Source: Campylobacteraceae bacterium
GTDB taxonomy: Bacteria > Campylobacterota > Campylobacteria > Campylobacterales > Campylobacteraceae
Direction: 5' to 3'
Length of the DNA: 7,292 nucleotides
Assembly (NCBI GenBank): GCA_031256525.1
Contig: JAIRQK010000086.1
Coordinates: 1-7,292 of the forward strand
Shown here: positions 6,179 to 7,292 of the stretch, piece after piece
How positions within the stretch are numbered: position 1 is the first letter of the stretch
Layout: every line of letters starts with the position of its first letter
Made by a program: the position numbers and the translations under genes
The notes under the pieces: generated by a model
Told to the model about the DNA's origin: nothing
Database searches by the model: none
Seen by the model: only the letters and a program-made list of their open reading frames with translations

Positions 6179-7292
6179 TTTTTACCTCCATTTTTTGAGT
6201 CCATTTTTGTGATAATTGGCAGTAAAATAAATAACAATAAAAATGTGGTAGATGCAAAAAATCCTACCCAATTGTTTCCAAATAATACCGCAGCTCCATC
6301 TGCTGGAAGTTTTCCATAGACGCTTAAAATTATCATAGTAACTACTAAAGTCCAAAACCAAACTCTAAATAGTGGTCTTTTTGAAGCTGGTTTAACGCTT
6401 GGGTCTCTATCTAAGAAAGGTAGCAAGAAAAATGCGACCTGAGCAAGACCAAATGCAATTAAGCCTATATCCATAGCTTTTAGTCCAAATACATCAAAGA
6501 AAAATCCTCTTAATACCTCATAACTCCACAAAAAGTACCACTCTGGATAGATATGAGCTGGTGTTTTAAGGTTGTCAGCTTGGTCAAAGTTAATAGGGTC
6601 CATCGCAAAATTAAAATGAAAACAGACAAGATATGAAAAAAGTATCATAAATACGCTAATAACAAAGAAATCTTTAGATAAAAATACTGGCCAAAAAGGT
6701 ATAACTTTTGACTCTTTTTTGTTGCCGTTCATAAATTTTTCAGACTCTTTTTCAAAATTAATATCCTCACCAGTTTCATTATTTACATGAGGAATCCTTA
6801 AAGCGTAGAAGTGAATAGCAATTAAAGCTATGATAACTATTGGAAGAAGAACAACATGAAGCATAAAAAATCTTGTCAATGTTGCATCTGAAACATAGTA
6901 GTTTCCTCTAACCCATACAACAACATCATCACCAATGAATGGGATTCCGCCAAAGAGGTTTGTTATAACTTGTGCCGCCCAGTAGCTCATTTGTCCCCAA
7001 GGCAACATATAGCCACTAAACGCTTCTGCTGAAAATGCGATAAATAGAAACATTCCCGTTATCCAAATAATCTCTCTTCCTCTTTTGTAAGAACCATAAT
7101 AGATAGCTACAAACATATGAATATAGATAATTAAAAAAGCAAGTGATGCTGCAATTGCGTGCATATGTCTCCAAAGCCAACCATACGTAACTTCGTGCAT
7201 GATAGTATAATTCACACTATCAAACGCCAATTTTACATCAGGCTTATAGTACATTAATAAAATGAGTCCTGATATAAAAAGTATAGTAAAAA
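6175..7292 (-). CDS. petB: Cytochrome bc complex, cytochrome b subunit (5' end missing)
   Basis: Cytochrome b is the membrane core of the quinol:cytochrome c oxidoreductase; it binds two b haems and forms the Qo and Qi quinone sites. The frame is open to the right edge, with 371 codons visible and about 40 missing by comparison with usual lengths. The Met at 7254 is internal: the codons before it (FTILFISGLILL) continue the first membrane helix. Numbering from that Met, helix B holds haem ligands H32 and H46, helix D holds H133 and H148, the conserved GYMLPWGQMSYW follows at 81-92, and the Qo-site PEWY is at 237-240. About eight membrane helices are present, so this is the fused full-length type, not split b6 plus subunit IV. 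The 14 residues between the helix-D histidines are b6-like. It overlaps petC by 4 nt (ATGA), and the Rieske gene is expected upstream beyond the window. Confidence 0.95.
   Translation of the reverse strand, partial: FTILFISGLILLMYYKPDVKLAFDSVNYTIMHEVTYGWLWRHMHAIAASLAFLIIYIHMFVAIYYGSYKRGREIIWITGMFLFIAFSAEAFSGYMLPWGQMSYWAAQVITNLFGGIPFIGDDVVVWVRGNYYVSDATLTRFFMLHVVLLPIVIIALIAIHFYALRIPHVNNETGEDINFEKESEKFMNGNKKESKVIPFWPVFLSKDFFVISVFMILFSYLVCFHFNFAMDPINFDQADNLKTPAHIYPEWYFLWSYEVLRGFFFDVFGLKAMDIGLIAFGLAQVAFFLLPFLDRDPSVKPASKRPLFRVWFWTLVVTMIILSVYGKLPADGAAVLFGNNWVGFFASTTFLLLFILLPIITKMDSKNGGKK
6185..6189 (-). promoter_or_regulatory. Strong Shine-Dalgarno of petC within the end of petB
   Basis: GGAGG on the minus strand, 6 nt before the petC ATG at 6178. 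It lies inside the last codons of petB (the Gly-Gly of the tail), so petC can be initiated independently as well as by coupling through the ATGA overlap. Confidence 0.75.

Overview
The window looks like a piece of a Campylobacterota (epsilonproteobacterial) chromosome of the Sulfurimonas/Sulfurovum/Arcobacter/Campylobacter kind. The DNA is AT-rich. The release factor 2 starts with a peptide very like that of Campylobacter as I remember it and lacks the usual programmed frameshift. The bc-complex cytochrome c subunit is the two-haem, c4-like, coiled-coil type typical of this phylum, and TilS is the short form. These placements rest on recalled family knowledge, not on a search.

Layout, left to right. 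(1) 1-65, minus: the first 21 codons of an unrecognised gene, with its own Shine-Dalgarno and a possible promoter. (2) 150-1250, minus: prfB (release factor 2), starting at TTG. (3) 1251-1320: a short divergent intergenic region with a perfect extended -10 (TGATATAAT) firing rightwards. (4) 1321-4413, plus: an overlapping operon panC-rimO-tilS, making pantothenate synthetase, the ribosomal protein S12 methylthiotransferase and tRNA(Ile)-lysidine synthetase. With prfB this forms a translation-centred block (termination, ribosome modification, tRNA decoding) with one cofactor-biosynthesis gene. (5) 4414-5155: a gap between two converging blocks. It holds a broken small gene (4487-4945, minus), a 20-codon remnant coupled to it, and a perfect 14-bp hairpin. 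(6) 5156-7292, minus: petC and petB, the last two genes of a cytochrome bc complex operon. petB runs off the right edge; the Rieske gene petA would be expected just beyond.

Most of the window is conserved housekeeping sequence. The accessory part is the 4414-5155 gap, where the pseudogene shows a clustered disruption between two open halves that share one reading frame. In the bc complex, the cytochrome b has 14 residues between its helix-D haem histidines (as in cytochrome b6, against 13 in ordinary bc1) although it is a full-length fused cytochrome b. I see no CRISPR array, insertion sequence, tRNA, rRNA or clear undescribed multi-gene system.
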